Shown here: positions 52,555 through 53,768 of the stretch, piece after piece
How the letters are laid out: the number at the start of each line of letters is the position of its first letter
Position numbering within the stretch: the first letter of the stretch is position 1
Assembly: GCA_036389795.1 (NCBI GenBank)
Contig: DASVWD010000274.1
Span: 1 to 53,768, forward strand
Source: Longimicrobium sp.
GTDB lineage: Bacteria; Gemmatimonadota; Gemmatimonadetes; Longimicrobiales; Longimicrobiaceae
DNA: 53,768 bases
Reading direction: 5' to 3'
The notes under the pieces: generated by a model
What the model was told of the DNA's origin: nothing
Seen by the model: the letters and a program-made list of their open reading frames with translations, nothing else
The model's database searches: none
Program-made: the position numbers and the translations under genes

Positions 52555-53756
52555 GGTCGTGTGCCTGAACGGAGTTGACAGACTGGACGGAAAGGTGCAG
52601 ACTGGACACGGTGTCCCCACACCGGCAAATCCTTTTGCCGTGGTGACTCATGTCCGAGCCCTTGGAGGTGGCGGAGTCCGGCAGCTTCTGCTGGAACGAG
52701 GCGTGTGCGCTGTACGGGGTGGTGGGGAAGGGCAACCTCCGGAAGTACGGCAAGACGAGACAGGGAGTTCAGCGCTTCCAGTGCAAGGCGTGCGGAAAGG
52801 TGTTCGTGGCCACACGGGGGACGCCATTCCACGGAGTTCACCATCCGGAGAAGATGCTCCAGGCGCTGGCAATGCTGTGTGAGCGGCCGAGCGTGCGGGG
52901 CGTTGCCCGGGTGCTGGAGGTGAAGCCGTCCACCGTGCTGGCGTGGCTGCTGAAGGCGGCCGCGTACGTGCAGCTGATCGAGCAACTGCTCCAAAGACAC
53001 CACCGGATTACGCGGGCCCAACTGGATGCGCTCTGGGCCTTCGTCAGGCACAAGGGCGAAAAAGGGGGCGCGCGGAGGAGGAAGACAGCGGCAGCTTCTG
53101 GATCAATCGGGTGATCGACATGGATACGCGCCTGCGGGTGGGGCGTGCGATCACGAAGACAGAGGGCGAGTCGGCATGGCTGCTGATGCAGATGCTCAAG
53201 CAGATGCACCCGGCGGCACCGCCCGCGCTGGCGACCGATGCCAGGGGCCGCTACGCAGAGGCGATGGTCGAGACCTGGGGAGAGGTGCCCGCCTACCGCG
53301 GGTGGGGTCGTCCTGCCTCGCGCAAGCAGGCCCGGCCCGACTGGCAGTACCTGCAGGTGAAGAAGATCCGCTCCGGTAGTCGGCTGCTTGAGGTGCGGGT
53401 GGAGGTGATCTTTGGAGATTCAAAGCAGGTCGTGGGCACGCTGGGCGGGCACACGGCCTACATCGAGCGCTCGCAGCTGACCTCGCGGCAGATGAATGGC
53501 CGGCTTGTGCGCAAGACGCTCTCCTTCTCGAAGGAGGCGAATTACCTGGAGGCCTCCTGCGCGTGGGAAGACGCGGTCTATAACTGGGCCCGGCCGCATC
53601 GCAGTCTGCGCGTGGCGAGCAGCACGCCAGGCCGGCGGTGGGATCAGCGCTCGCCTGCGATGGCGGCCGGACTAACTGACCACATCTGGAGCATGCGCGA
53701 ACTGCTCACCACTGTGGTGATTCCCAGGGCCGTCAACTCTGTTTAGGCACACGGCC
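52555..53756 (+). mobile_element. IS1-like insertion sequence, complete, ~1202 bp
   Basis: Terminal inverted repeats of 25 bases match at 22 positions (left 52555-52579 starting GGTCGTGTGCC; right 53732-53756 ending GGCACACGGCC). Ends beginning GG are typical of IS1-type elements. It carries one transposase reading split over two frames, and is flanked by an 8-base duplication CACTTTCG. Apparently intact. Confidence 0.85.
52650..53746 (+). CDS. IS1-like transposase, two frames joined by a -1 shift
   Basis: First frame (ATG 52650, stop 53114) carries an N-terminal zinc finger (FCWNEAC, then FQCKACGKVF) and a helix-turn-helix (SVRGVARVLEVKPSTVLAWL). The catalytic part starts with the first DDE Asp in LDALWAFV. 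The second frame, entered by a -1 shift at the five-A run 53059-53063, continues with the second Asp (ATDARGRYAEAM) and the Glu region (FSKEANYLEASCAWEDAVYN). The length to 53746 fits exactly a -1 shift (365 residues). Either a programmed frameshift on the A-run or a disabling indel is possible; IS1 itself uses a -1 shift on an A6C slippery site. Confidence 0.82.
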
Positions 53757-53764
53757 CACTTTCG
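53757..53764 (+). repeat. 8-bp target-site duplication, right copy
   Basis: CACTTTCG follows the right inverted repeat and equals the sequence at 52547-52554. Confidence 0.65.
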
Positions 53765-53768
53765 CACT

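Overview
The window looks like chromosomal DNA of a very GC-rich (about 70% by eye) Gram-negative bacterium, most probably Gemmatimonadota and close to Longimicrobiaceae. This is inferred from the mix of lipoproteins and outer-membrane-type proteins (OmpA), a pinensin-type RiPP precursor, cysteine-rich secreted peptides, the ABC-permease/M1-peptidase fusion, and many intergenic hairpin repeats. No rRNA is present. There is one tRNA (Val, anticodon TAC), no CRISPR array and no prophage. One insertion sequence closes the right end.

Layout. 0.4-9.1 kb: a two-module M16 zinc peptidase, a lipoprotein, and an ABC ATPase coupled to a permease/M1-peptidase fusion. 9.1-10.1 kb: a two-gene, AT-richer island of unknown function. 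10.5-14.3 kb (minus): an LLM-class flavin oxidoreductase, a DUF4349-type lipoprotein and a PLP decarboxylase. 15.0-21.3 kb (plus): an amino-sugar and cell-wall salvage cluster, comprising NagZ-like GH3, a serine hydrolase, a NagB/PIG-L fusion and a GlcNAc-kinase-like ATPase. 21.6-23.7 kb: a zinc-ribbon protein and a D-aminoacylase-like amidohydrolase. 23.9-25.6 kb: an alkylation-repair pair, AraC-HTH/AlkA plus Ogt. 25.6-28.6 kb: a defensin-like peptide gene, RecQ and an unusual Tmk. 28.9-33.1 kb: a tight three-gene operon with no recognisable function. 33.7-37.5 kb: an OmpA lipoprotein, two tiny proteins, a flavin monooxygenase and a secreted protein. 37.7-41.3 kb: a DUF2911 lipoprotein, a LytS/LytTR two-component pair and a secreted DUF1579-like protein. 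41.6-46.7 kb (minus): an S1/P1 nuclease, an ABM-like protein, a second PLP decarboxylase flanked by unknown proteins, and an SRPBCC protein. 47.1-48.0 kb: MscL with a zinc ribbon, and a lipoprotein. 48.1-51.2 kb (minus): a pinensin-like RiPP precursor, then an operon of a membrane-anchored thioredoxin-fold protein, a six-cysteine secreted peptide, a beta-propeller lipoprotein and a His-rich pilin-like protein. 51.4-52.2 kb: tRNA-Val, a small membrane protein and a globin-like protein. 52.55-53.76 kb: an IS1-like element with terminal inverted repeats and a target duplication.

The most interesting content is three separate cysteine-rich peptide loci. They are a secreted peptide matching the CS-alpha-beta (defensin/plectasin) cysteine spacing at 25.6 kb, a secreted CC...CC peptide made together with its own CxxC redox protein and propeller at 48-50.6 kb, and an orphan lanthipeptide-type precursor at 51 kb. 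Next come the uncharacterised three-gene operon at 28.9-33.1 kb and at least five families of dispersed intergenic repeats. These repeats fill almost every long non-coding gap, and several of them double as intrinsic terminators.
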